In this document: positions 38,201 through 49,785 of the stretch, one piece after another
Layout: the number at the start of each line of letters is the position of its first letter
Position numbering within the stretch: position 1 is the stretch's first letter
Assembly: GCA_014607495.2 (NCBI GenBank)
Contig: CP053154.1
Coordinates: forward strand, 4,650,001-4,714,000
Source: Carposina sasakii
Lineage: Eukaryota > Arthropoda > Insecta > Lepidoptera > Carposinidae
Direction: 5' to 3'
Length of the DNA stretch: 64,000 nucleotides
The notes under the pieces: model-generated
The model's input: only the letters and a program-made list of their open reading frames with translations
Told to the model about the DNA's origin: nothing
Databases searched by the model: none
Program-made: the position numbers and the translations under genes

Positions 38201-38393
38201 TTGAGCCATGTGGCGTACTCTGGGGTAGGCCTACATCCAGCAGTGGACTGCAATAGGCTGATGACGATGATGTTTAACTTACCAGAAGTTCTATCAAAGT
38301 TAGTTCTCGTGGGATGACGATACGCCGGTAGCCAGGCAGGCGGCGCTCCAGCTCGTCCTGTCCTGGAGGCTGTTCTGGTTCCGGTGGAGTCAT
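29272..38393 (-). CDS. LRRC56: Leucine-rich repeat-containing protein 56
   Basis: Nine coding exons (38283-38393, 36134-36322, 35764-35912, 34612-34787, 34079-34215, 33638-33836, 32379-32480, 29935-30052, 29272-29587) give 498 residues; human LRRC56 has 542. The family is linked to assembly and transport of ciliary dynein arms. Exons 2-4 hold the leucine-rich repeats (for example LHVLAPRLKSLTLDGSALSS, LGSLRELFASGNRLKDLQPL, LRRLTLSGTPISEV), followed by the family's VATALPMLVTLDNRPL. Next come an acidic linker and a GC-rich Pro/Arg exon ending NKLEILNTLM, which runs into DEEWRCSGSSLTSQGAVCGN. Exon 6 is needed to keep frame: it ends with one G that completes the Asp codon of exon 7. The C-terminus is acidic and coiled-coil-like. 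Introns hold several transposon copies. Intron 1 begins only a few bases before an RTE fragment. Confidence 0.88.
29822..29863 (-). repeat. MITE family B right-end fragment
   Basis: TTTTCGCTTAACATACCC and TGTTACACCCTG match the right end of the complete copy at 36458-36700. It lies in LRRC56 intron 8. Confidence 0.75.
30983..31387 (+). pseudogene. Non-LTR retrotransposon reverse transcriptase C-terminal remnant
   Basis: A 134-residue open frame with LERVQRSFLRQL, ISLEDRRRVADAKLLYDLLN and GRMDCTALL matches the region after the reverse transcriptase palm in jockey/CR1-type elements. The catalytic core is absent. It is in LRRC56 intron 7, antisense to the gene. The frame is still open but starts mid-protein, so it is not an independent gene. 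Confidence 0.8.
31529..32144. mobile_element. Pogo-like non-autonomous DNA transposon with TA duplication
   Basis: Ends are CAGTGAAACCTGGATAATTG (31529) and the complement of TAACCAGGTTTCACTG (to 32144), flanked by TA on both sides. Several internal AGAGGT...AATTGAG and CCAGGT motifs repeat the end sequence. No transposase frame remains. It lies in LRRC56 intron 7. Confidence 0.88.
35145..35400 (+). repeat. Helitron-like repeat (CTAGTGGACGCCCGCG type)
   Basis: Starts CTAGTGGACGCCCGCGACTC, then GTCCGCGTGGACTGCAG, CCGGGATAAAAACATTTTCC and TAGCCTATATGTTAAGTGGG, and ends near AACGCACAAACAGAC. The same order occurs at 38489-38690, 50047-50195 and, reversed, 42988-43228. It is in LRRC56 intron 3. 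Confidence 0.8.
36458..36700. mobile_element. MITE family B, complete 243-bp copy
   Basis: Ends CAGGGTGTAACAAAAGGGG and complement CAGGGTGTAACAGAAAGGG are part of ~55-base inverted repeats that include AGCTATGTAAATAGC. It is flanked by TA on both sides, consistent with Tc1/mariner-type mobilisation. It is in LRRC56 intron 1. Confidence 0.88.
36710..36972 (+). repeat. Composite retroelement debris
   Basis: The first half (CTACCCCATGCCTGCCCGTG, GGTATCGTACGAGGCG) is a segment I recognise from lepidopteran retroelements. The second half, from about 36890 (GCCTTGTGGAGTGCCCTCGG ... CAGTGGACTGCAATAGGCTG), is the 3' end of the RTE-like family. The two are joined without a clear boundary. Confidence 0.6.
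37018..37288 (+). repeat. Two-copy tandem duplication, unit ~135 bp
   Basis: Units 37018-37151 and 37152-37288 both run from TAGCTCAAA(C/T)AAAGTCATAA through AGGTACCTA(T/C)TGACCATTA to GAGCTGAGAACCAG or a close variant. They have diverged moderately. It is in LRRC56 intron 1. Confidence 0.8.
37289..38110. other. LRRC56 intron 1 DNA
   Basis: A short approximate repeat (TATCTTCTACTTATTCAT and CTGCTTATAGCGGC recur at about 37368-37472) is the only structure seen. The rest is unremarkable. Confidence 0.4.
38120..38274 (+). mobile_element. RTE-like 3' fragment beside an LRRC56 splice donor
   Basis: Contains the GRP-ARWTDDLKRTSGSDWM-type coding remnant and ends CAGTGGACTGCAATAGGCTG, then ATGACGATGATG. 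The end lies only a few bases from the LRRC56 exon 1 donor (complement of 38277-38282, GTAAGT). Confidence 0.82.
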
Positions 38394-38488
38394 AGCTAGA
38401 GCTCTAAAACAAGATTCAAGCGGTCAAGGGATCCCCGTCATCAATGAAGTTCCACTAACGTGCTGAGTTGAGTATTATTGTAGACAAG

Positions 38489-38690
38489 TGGACACCCGCG
38501 ACTCCGTCCATGTGGACTGTAGATAAAACAAAATGTCGAAATTATCCGAGATAAAAACATTTTACCGGGTTAAAAAGTAGCCTCTATGTTACCTGTCACA
38601 ATATATTCCTGAAAACTGCATCAAAATCGGTTCAGCCGTTTCTGAGATTAGCGTGCATAAACATCGATTGTTACATTTATATTATATGTA
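38489..38690 (+). repeat. Helitron-like repeat
   Basis: GTGGACACCCGCGACTCCGT followed by CGAAATTATCCGAGATAAAA, a TTACCGGGTTAAAAAGTAGC segment and GGTTCAGCCGTTTCTGAG. Order and spacing match the copy at 35145. It is about 100 bp upstream of the LRRC56 start codon, between the gene and the RTE copy. Confidence 0.78.
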
Positions 38691-38737
38691 TATATATAGA
38701 TTATATATTATATGTATAGATAGATATAGAGGACTTC

Positions 38738-40290
38738 TATGGAAATCTGTACGCCTCGCATGCACCGAAGCCTCCACCCGACGCAAGCGACCCCAGAGCT
38801 CCACTCTCTCGCCACTTTACGGACGATCTCCCAGACGTAGATATAGACGAAATCGGGGTGGCTCTCAGACAGCTTAAGAATGGGAAGGCTTCCGGGGAGG
38901 ACGGAGTGGCCTTGAGGAGCTGAAAAGGTTATTTAACTCCGTATTGGCCAATGGGACTACTCCGAAGGCGTGAAGCAGAGGTGTGGTGGCATTGTTTTTC
39001 AAGAAGGAAAACAAAATGCTCCTCAAAAACTATAGGCCGATCACACTTCTGAGCCACGTCTATAAGCTGTTCTCGAGAGTCGTCACGAATCGTCTGGCAT
39101 TGAGATTTGACAGCCACCGGAACAAGCCGGGTTTCGCAAAGGCTACAGCACCGTGGACCACATCCATACTGTACGGCAGGTTATACAGAAGTCGGAGGAG
39201 TATAACCACGCTGTGTATGGCTTTTGCGGACTACGAGAAAGCCTTCGACTCCATCGAAACCTGGGCCGTTTTGGAATCCTTGCAGCGATGCCAAATCGAC
39301 TGGCGATATGTGGAGGTGCTGAGAAATATCTACCAAATGGCAACCATGTCCGTTCAAGTCCAAATCCACCAATCAAGACCGATCCAATTACTCCGAGGTG
39401 TAAAACAGCGTGACGTAATATCCCCGAAACTCTTCACCAACGCGATGGAGGACGTCTTCAAGACACTACAGTGGGATGGACTAGGCATCAACGTCAATGG
39501 TGAATGTCTCACGTATCTCCGCTTTGCAGACGATTATAATATATATAATCTAGTTTTGATGGCTGAATCGCTGCAGGGCCTACAAAAAATGCTGTCTAGT
39601 CTCAATGCTGCCTCGAGTCGTGTGGGACTCGGGATGAACCTGGACAAGACCAAGGTAATGTTCAATCGACACATCATCCCTGAGCCGATGTCCGTCGAGG
39701 GTGTAGCCCTAGAAGTTATTCAGAAGTATGTATACCTTAGGCAAATATTGCAGGTGGGTAAAGACAACTTCGAGGGAGAAATCACCAGAAGAGTGCAGCT
39801 TGGGTGGGCAGCGTTTGGCAGTTACGTCATATCTTTGAGTCATCCTTGCCACAATGCCTCAAGACCAAGATGTTCGATTAGTGCGTTCTACCAGCCAAGA
39901 CTTACGGAGCCGAGACGTGGAACCTGACGGTGGGGCTGGCTCACCGATTACATGTCACTCAGAGAGCTATGGTAAGGTCAATGCTCGGGATCTCGCGAAT
40001 GGACAAAGTCCGAAACGAGATTATCCGGCAGAAGACCAAAGTGACAGACATTGTTTCGAAAGTGGGCCGGCCACATCTGTCGTAGAATCGATGGACGGTG
40101 GAGTAAACGTGTTCTCGAATGGAGACCGCGCCTCGGCAAGCGTAGTGTTGGGCGCCCTCCGGCCAGATGGACCGATGACTTAAAGAGGACGGCTGGTAGT
40201 GACTGGATGGCAAAAACGGGAGATCGAGCCATGCGGCGTACACTGGGGGAGGCCTACGTCCAGCAGTGGACTGCAATAGGCTGACGATGA
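38738..40290 (+). pseudogene. RTE-like retrotransposon, reverse transcriptase copy with several breaks
   Basis: 5'-truncated: the endonuclease domain is missing. Seen in order are [73 protein letters not shown], the palm box FADD, NLDKTKVMFNRH, RRVQLGWAAFGS and, in other frames, the C-terminal GHICRRIDGRWSKRVLEW and GRPPARWTDDLKRTAGSDWM. Directly after FADD, 18 extra bases (39531-39548, AT-rich) put YNIYNL where relatives have IV. Frame changes occur near 38925, 39130-39230 and after 39820. It ends CAGTGGACTGCAATAGGCTG. It is older and more damaged than the minus-strand copy at 52360-54301. Confidence 0.85.
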
Positions 40291-40467
40291 AGATAGATAT
40301 AGATAGATAGATTTTACGCACAACTAGCCTGTGCGCCCGAGATATAAGCTCATCATTCCCTATGTATCTAGGTCTTCTACGGCTCGTTAAGTGTGGACAA
40401 ACTTGGATTGGGGGAACATGTACCTACCTACCTACAAATTGTACCTACTCGAAAACACATATCTACC

Positions 40468-40874
40468 CGATTCGGCGGGAAAAGCTGGAAGGGTGCAGGT
40501 GTAATTTTCTTGTGAAAATCTAAATTTATTTGTAAATGGCTTGCATGTGTCCGTAAAGTGATGTTTTCTGGTAGATAAGTTATATTTTGATTACTTGTGA
40601 TGTGAATCTAGTGCGTGTGCATGGTTTTATACGCAGGTAAGCCGAGTAAAACTTTAGCCTGATTACAATCTCTTCATGGGCGCATGTAAGTTGTTTCTGC
40701 AATAATTTTTCATTTTGACTAACTTTACACTTGTTCTTGAGGATTTTCCCGACGTTTCCATTCATCATCATTGTCATTCATCATAAATTCAGAATACATT
40801 TTACTAAACAATGATTAGGCTGTATGGGCTTAGTTCCCCTTGCCTTTCCTTCGGGATAAACTAAAAAAAAAAAG
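40468..40874 (+). repeat. Family A retroposon with 10-bp target-site duplication
   Basis: Begins at GATTCGGCGGGAAAAGCTGG and ends ATAAACTA plus an A-run. It is flanked by CATATCTACC at 40458-40467 and 40875-40884. Confidence 0.93.
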
Positions 40875-40884
40875 CATATCTACC

Positions 40885-42120
40885 TTGGCTTATTATTAAA
40901 AAAAAACACAAAATTCGTTCTTGGAAGATAGTATCGCCCTTGCGCCGTAGATGAGGGGCAGAAGGGTAGAATCTGGTCGATTAGGTGGAAGGTGAAATGT
41001 TAGCAATTAGTGCATAATATAGGTACCTAGTCTACATTGGTCGCCGCGGGTCTGCATATATTAAAGCATTACTTTAGAGCTGAGCTACCTAAATAAAGGT
41101 GTGACCCGTATATGTTGTGGTTCTGGGGAGCTGGCACTTGATATCTCCGAAGGCGTAGGGGACGGGCCCAAGCTGGGCGTACGCGGTGCATTACCCAACT
41201 CCACACATGGTGCCTCAGTCAACGGCATGCTTGATTATCTGAAATATTGGGTGTTTCACTAGACTAGTTCTATTTTGGTTCTATAATTCAACATTCATTG
41301 CTAATGTGTTAGGTACTGGGTAGGTACTGGTCATACTGTTATCATAGCAAATCGCTATACTGTACTAGGAATACCGACCTTCAAAATATATACGACACTA
41401 GTTATTATATTTTGTTATTGTTTTTAAATGTTTTAACTTCATTTATTACATATTGAATATTTAGGGAGTAAAATATATTCTTTGATTGCAATAAACAACA
41501 TTTGGTTACCATGACATCCAAAGATATAAAATTACAGATCTAATCGAGCAAATATATTGTATTGTATCGCGTTGAAGAGGATTGATAGGTGTGCTGATAA
41601 CTTAAGGAGATGCATTTTATTTCGAATTTTATATTGAATACAGCAGGTTGTTTAAAAAATTTACTTGTAGTGTTTCATTTGATTGAGTGCGGATTAGGCT
41701 GAAAGGACATAGTTTCTTTGTATATTAAGGATAAATAAACAAAAAAGATGTCACTGTCATACGTTTCGCATTTACGCGGGAAATATATTGTTTACTTGGT
41801 TCTCGTGATCGATCTTTGCTTGGTTCTTTTCAGCACAGAAGCATCTCTACTTATTATAGTCCAAAGAATATACTTACTCTCTAACGAGAGTTATAGTGTG
41901 AGCACAGAACACAATTACTCCTAGCGCTCTTCAGTTCTATGCTTCATTCAGTCCTACTTACTTTGTGAGTCCATTTCAGTCCACTGCTTCAGTCTGAAAC
42001 AAAGTCTGAAAGGAACACAAAGTGACTGGAATATTACCACAAATATTACTTTAGTTTGTGTTAACGTTATCCGTAATACTCTTGTGTAAATATAATCCGG
42101 GCATCGGTAAATATAGTATC
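40885..42120. other. Upstream region of thymidylate synthase
   Basis: No gene or clear repeat. The final ~200 bases should contain the promoter and 5' UTR of thymidylate synthase (CTTCAGTCCTACTT and CACTGCTTCAGTCTGAAAC near 41945-42000), but no TATA or initiator could be assigned. Confidence 0.4.
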
Positions 42121-44372
<2,252 letters not shown>

Positions 44373-45105
44373 TTTACAGTGAATTACTAGAAATAACTTT
44401 TGTCTGTCTTTCACCTTTTCTAGACAAAGTGGGGGTAAGAATTAAGTTAAAATTATGTAATTTTGGAACTCTTTAAAAATTTACTTATTCCTGAAAAGTT
44501 ATATTTAAAGTTTTTTCTACATTTTACACAGTGTTACAGGAAAGAGAGCTAAGTTTACAAACTTTTTTCTTGAAGTGGTTTTATAGCCTAGTTAGATAAC
44601 AGTACTTATTAAATTCAATAGTATTGTGTTATATTAAGAATGTTACTTTTTAGCTATATATTTCTTTATAGGGCTAAGAATATTAAATCACAATAAAATA
44701 TATATTTTAAAATTTTAATTAAATATTTAACCTTATTTTATTAACTTCACATTACAATCCCCTTAAATGGCAAATCCTGTATAAAATAACATAGTAAGTA
44801 AATTTATTTAAAATATATCCACTACAAAATCTGTTAAAATTTAACAATATTAAGTATTTATAAATATCAGGACTGCAATTCTGTATTTTGTACATTACTT
44901 CCCTTTTTATATGCAACTGCATAGAAGTTATTGGAAATCATCTTTGCTAACAACTTAAATGTAACATAATTTCATAATGAGCAAAATAGCTTAACATTTT
45001 ATGATGAAGTTTGTCGAATAAAATGTATATAAATGATTTGAAATATGTAATTGTATAAATAAAATAAAAGGAGTATAAAATAGTTTGAAACACCCACTAT
45101 TACTA
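44373..45105. other. Convergent 3' region between thymidylate synthase and ILRUN
   Basis: AT-rich DNA holding the 3' UTRs of both convergent genes. AATAAA signals occur at about 44693 and, in other spots, near 45020 and 45060. No other feature is seen. Confidence 0.5.
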
Positions 45106-47418
45106 TCAACACATTTGATCATCTTGTGGCGGTATCTGAAAAAAAAGAGTTAATGGTTTACAAAGCCATGTACAAAAAGCAAGGGCTGAGAATGTCACAT
45201 TTTATAACTCACAAACTGTTATAATGTGTACAGCATAAGGTTAGCTTTACTTTAATTTATGTGGGTGTATAAATAAGCGAGGCCTAACCTGAGCTTTGCA
45301 TTTGTGTGAGTTTACACAGATAGTGTGAGCGTGTGTCAGCTAGAGAGTTATCCCTTACTTGTACACTCACACTATTGCAAAGTCTATACAACTTTTTACT
45401 AATTAATTACAATGGAGCAATGTAATAACATACATCTTACTGTACCATACCTTGTATTATTATTATTATTGTATCTCTGTTTAAATTCGCGGGACTACAG
45501 AGTCCCGGTCCTTTGAGAGGCGTGCATCGGGCCGTGGCCAAGATGTAGAGGCCCTTTTTAGAGAACTTTTAATATGGTGTGGGATACACATGGCGGATAC
45601 CATCGCCGACCGCACAATATGATACACCCGGCGATGGTCCCCGCCATGTGCAAGACTATTGGAGTGCAGAGCTATGTCATGCGATGGAAACAAAGGTCAT
45701 GGGCTATGAGGCTGAATGTTGGGTAACTGGGCTATTGAAGGAGACTAACGGACGCCTGCCATTACAACTAAGTCTCATAATTGTTTGGTGGCAGGCGGTG
45801 ACTCGCCGAATCATTTCATGGGCCCCCTGAAACGGCCGCACGCATGGAGCGACAAAGGGGGCAACATTTGGTGAGCGGCTAGGGTGGAGGGGTGCCCCTG
45901 GACTTTAAACCGAAGCCAACTTGCCACTTACTGATGGGCACGTCCACCCTCGAGCTGTCATAGCTCTCGCGACTCCACTCTGCCCGGCCGGCGAAAGCAA
46001 GGCAGAGGTGGGGGAACTGTTCCTCGTCAGACCTCACTCCGGCGCCGGAGATGAGGAACAGGGTCTTCCCCCGGGAGTACTTCAGGTCCGTGGGAACGCT
46101 ACCTCCCAACAGCTCGCCACAAGCTGCCCTGCGGGCTTATTATTATTATTATTATAGCCCTTCCTCTGACATGAATTTACTTATATATTTTACAATTAAT
46201 GTTTTACTCTTTGTCAGCTTGTCCTTTGGCAAAGGCCTCCCCCAGAATTCTCCGTATTTAATATCTCTATCTTGCCATGTCTAACATACCTTGTATACCA
46301 TGGTATAACTACTTAGTTTTCTGTCTGGTTAGGATTATTTTTTTTCAGGTAAAGATGAGCCAAGTGAGGGTAGTTTGTCTCTCATCTAGTTCAATAGGTG
46401 TCATTAAAATTAAACCTTGCCCAAATTATCAACTTTACATTAATATTTCAATTTATTTTGCATACCTGTGACGTTGAGTCTTCTAGTCTTCCACTAGAAA
46501 TTGGTAATGCAGCCAGTTGTTCAACAAGAGCCATTGTCATTTCTGATTCAACTGTTATCTCCACCCACAAAGTATCTGCAAAAAGGCAAACATATTTATT
46601 AAATAAGTATCTACATCATGCAATTCTTAACTAAGTTAAGTGCATCATACAAAGACTGTGCATAATATTAGCTATTAGTTAATAAAAACAGCACTTGCTT
46701 TCTTACCTCCTATCTGATCTCCTTTATCGGTTACCAAATGAAAATAACCTTTATAAGTACCAGGTGTTGTAGGTGCCACTAATTTTAATGATACTGTTAT
46801 AGAATTGCCTGGAGGTAATGGAGGAACATAAGCAGGTGTAGCACCAAAAGGCTCTCCACCTGCTTGCACTAATCGACAACTACCAGGCCAAGCTTCTGCC
46901 CCTGTATTGGAAATGCTCCAGCTTTGCTCAAAACTGCAAACACAAATCAATGTTTACACTTAGGTATATATATCTACTTACATATTAATTAGCTAAAATT
47001 AGATTCATACCATGAGCCAGGGCTAACTGCAGTTTCATGGTTTTGAGCAACTTTTAGTGACATTGAAGGAAGCCTAGGTGCAACAGTGTAATCTAAATAA
47101 CAGCAAATTGCTGCCTGTAAGTTCCTGCAAACATTAAAAAAATTAAGAACATATAAACTAGCAATAATTATTTTGACAAATAAACATTTTAAACCAATTA
47201 ATAATATGTAAAATTAAATTTATATATATATATATATATATAATTTACCAATTGCTCATGTCCATAAAGAAACTTGCTGTATTATAACTAAGAGTTGGCC
47301 CTAATAGCCTTTGCATTTGACTTATTAACTCTTCTCTATCTGTTGTGTTCATACAGCTAAATTGTAAAAGAAGATTTTGGTCGATATCCCCGTTTATTGA
47401 TGATCCATCGATATCCAT
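45106..47418 (-). CDS. ILRUN: ILRUN homologue (UBA-like and NBR1-like domains)
   Basis: Five coding exons (47249-47418, 47011-47124, 46707-46933, 46466-46575, 45106-45135) give 216 residues; human ILRUN has 298, mostly because of a longer disordered tail. The family binds ubiquitin-pathway and transcription factors and dampens antiviral and inflammatory transcription in mammals; its insect role is not known to me. Residues 10-70 form the UBA-like region (LLLQFSCMNTTDREELISQM, NWNLQAAICCYLDY). Residues 75-185 form the NBR1-like domain with its tryptophans (FEQSWSISNTGAEAWPGSC, PPLPPGNSITVSLKLVAPTT, GTYKGYFHLVTDKGDQIGDT, LWVEITVES). The last exon encodes only IPPQDDQMC. Intron 4 contains element C (45455). 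A TA microsatellite (47219-47243) sits next to the exon 1 donor. Confidence 0.93.
45455..46156 (+). repeat. Element C, ~700-bp repeat flanked by (ATT)n
   Basis: Runs from CTCTGTTTAAATTCGCGGGA to GCTGCCCTGCGGGC, with ATT/TTA microsatellite on both sides. A nearly identical copy is at 59786-60490. It is GC-rich with conserved blocks such as ATACACATGGCGGATACCAT and GTGCCCCTGGACTTTAAACC. Open frames on both strands lack known domains. It is probably the 3' part of a retroelement with a TTA-repeat tail; its class is not recognised. Confidence 0.75.
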
Positions 47419-47476
47419 TTTTAATATAAAAGAAAACTAATTTAAACTTCTATTTCACAAATTCACAATGTATTGA

Positions 47477-47654
47477 CATGCATGCCCTTTGTTTACATCC
47501 ATCAGCTGACTTTCCTTCTGGTATATCCCGTTTATTTTGTATTATAGGCAAATACTACAATTTTAGAAATGAAGAATTTAAACAAATTCGTTCATTAAAC
47601 TTAAAGGAAAATAGCTTTAATCCTGCTTTAATCACACAAAAAATAAATGGACCA
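47477..47654 (+). other. Possible small exon pair divergent from ILRUN
   Basis: An open frame starts with ATG at 47478, only 60 bases upstream of the ILRUN start on the other strand. It contains a plausible acceptor (TTGTATTATAG to 47543) and donor (CCAA then GTAAGA at about 47655). The encoded NFRNEEFKQIRSLNLKENSF matches nothing I recognise. It does not splice in frame to the THAP exon at 51524. It may be a fragment of an unknown gene or chance. Confidence 0.25.
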
Positions 47655-47667
47655 AGTAAGAAAGATT

Positions 47668-47800
47668 TTTGTTTTGTTTAGTTTATCCCGAAGGAAAGGC
47701 AAGGGGAACTAAGCCCATACAGCCATTGTCTTTAGTAAGTGATTTCTGAATTTATGATGATTCATCAGAAATCACTTACTAAAGTGATGAATAATAATGA
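47668..47800 (-). repeat. Truncated family A copy ending in a snap-back hairpin
   Basis: The 3' end of family A in complement (GTTTAGTTTATCCCGAAGG) runs to TTTATGATGATTCATCAG. It then reverses: CTTTAGTAAGTGATTTCTGA (47731-47750) and its complement TCAGAAATCACTTACTAAAG (about 47765-47784) form a hairpin. Confidence 0.8.
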
Positions 47801-48911
47801 AAAGTGGGTTAATCACACTTTTTTTTATTTATCTTAGAATTGAAATTTCTCTTGTAATTTATAATGTTTACCAAAATAAAAAACTCGAACAAACTTGTTT
47901 AGAACTTAGTGTGTACTCACTTTTAGATAGTATCTTTAGTTATAAGTAATGTCATATGTATTAATGTAGTAGTCTGAATCATGTCTGAATACATTATATT
48001 CATAGTCAAAGGAATACATCGTCTAAGTTTAACAGACGTCTCTTTCATTTATTCTGCTCCCTAACCCGCACACTTCAATAAGTTCTAAACACCTCGGAGA
48101 CAAAAACGGCACGGTAAGGAGACAAAAATTAATTATTCTTACTCATTTCGATATACGACATTTAGCATATTTCTGTGCAAATGCCACGGTAGATCACTTC
48201 TTCTCTTAGATCTTACAGATGCCCCGTAAATGACGTCACTGTAGATAGAACGAATAAGCGATATACAACTTAGGCTAAGACAGAACGGGATAGAATTATG
48301 GATCTTTTATTTCTTTCGCGTAACCATTTTTTGCGTGGATCCAAAACGTCAAAGCTACTTTTTTTTTTTAAATGGCCTCATAACATGTGTCGGGCACAAT
48401 AATTCCGCCAATATCACGTAGAGAGGAAAAATCACGTTGGAGATTGGTCGGTAAATAATAATTTCTAAGACTTTAAAAACAGGTGTCCTGTTGTAATATA
48501 CAGGACTGTACCTAAAACAAGGAAAACACCACACTTATGTTACAGATCGACATATACAAGCTACTTTTGTTAACATTAATAATAAACACGTATCAATACC
48601 TATACACATACATACATATAAATATATAAAGATTAGGGAGGATTGGAGAATGATATACATATATAAAAAACTAAGTAAGTACGTATACTATATATTACAG
48701 CTTAATATTATTAATTTTGATAAAGTGTGCCAGAATTTTAATGAAGGGGGTATTGGCACGATAATTCGATAATTCGTCCAAATTCTACGATATTTTTGTC
48801 AAACCTACGATAATTTTGTAAACACCCAATTTTACCCCAAGAATTTTGAAATTAATATGAGATAATTTCGCAAGGTGCGATCTGGCAACACTGAGTTGAC
48901 CATTAAGTACT
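47801..48911. other. Intergenic DNA with a diverged local duplicate
   Basis: No gene. GCATATTTCTGTGCAAATGC and TAGATCACTTCTTCT (48166-48205) resemble 54916-54970, so part of this segment is an unclassified repeat shared with the region upstream of the TFIIIA-like gene. CATTAAGTACT at 48901-48911 is the target duplication of the next element. Confidence 0.45.
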
Positions 48912-49317
48912 GATTCGGCGGGAAAAGCTGGAACGGTTCGGGTGTAATTTTCTTGTGAAAATCAAAATTTATTTGTAAATGGCTTGCATGTGTCCGTAAA
49001 GTGATGTTTTCTGGTAGATAAGTTATATTTTGGTTACTTGTGATGTGAATCTAGTGCGTGTGCATGGTTTTATATGCAGGTAAGCTAAGTAAAACTTTAG
49101 TCAGAATGCGATCTCTTCATGGGCTCATGTAAGTAGTTTCTGCAATTATTTTTGATCTTTACTAATTTCACATCCATTCTTGAGGATTTTCCCGAGTTTC
49201 CATTCATCATCATCAATATCATCCATCATAAATTCAGAAATCATTTACTAAAGACAATGGCTGTATGGGCTTAGTTCCCCTTGCCTTTCCTTCGGGATAA
49301 ACTAAACAAAAAAAAAA
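48912..49317 (+). repeat. Family A retroposon with 11-bp target-site duplication
   Basis: Full-length copy ending in CTAAACAAAAAAAAAA. It is flanked by CATTAAGTACT at 48901-48911 and 49318-49328. Confidence 0.94.
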
Positions 49318-49337
49318 CATTAAGTACTTTACCTGTC

Positions 49338-49750
49338 GATTCGGCGGGAAAAGCTGGAAGGGTGCAGGTGTAATTTTCTTGTGAAAATCAAAAATTATTT
49401 GTAAATGGCTTGTATGTGTCCTTAAAGTGATGTTTTCTGGTAGATGAGTTTTATTTTGTTTACTTGTGATGTGAATCTAGTGCGTGTGCATGGTTTTATA
49501 CGCAGGTAAGCCGAGTAAAACTTTAGCCGGATTACGATCTCTTCATGGGCGCATGTAAGTTGTTTCTGCAATAATTTTTTATTTTGACTAACTTTACACT
49601 TGTTCTTGAGGATTTTCCCGACGTTTCCATTCATCGCCATCATCATTATCATCCCATAAATTCAGGAATCATTTACTAAAGAAAATGGCTGTATGGGCTT
49701 AGTTCCCCTTGCCTTTCCTTCGGGATAAACTAAAGGAAAAAAAAAAAAAA
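49338..49750 (+). repeat. Family A retroposon with 12-bp target-site duplication
   Basis: Full-length copy with A-rich tail. It is flanked by ACTTTACCTGTC at 49326-49337 and 49751-49762. Its left duplication overlaps the right duplication of the previous copy by three bases, so the two insertions hit almost the same place. Confidence 0.94.
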
Positions 49751-49785
49751 ACTTTACCTGTCATTGTGTTTGATCGTTGTGTGTG

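Noticed and set aside
45579..46157. Frames in element C (for example VMGYEAECWVTGLLKETNGR) as a coding gene
   Set aside because: Found in both repeat copies but interrupted, with no known domain and no start or splice support.
47219..47243. (TA)n run next to the ILRUN exon 1 donor as a regulatory element
   Set aside because: Simple microsatellite; nothing shows function.
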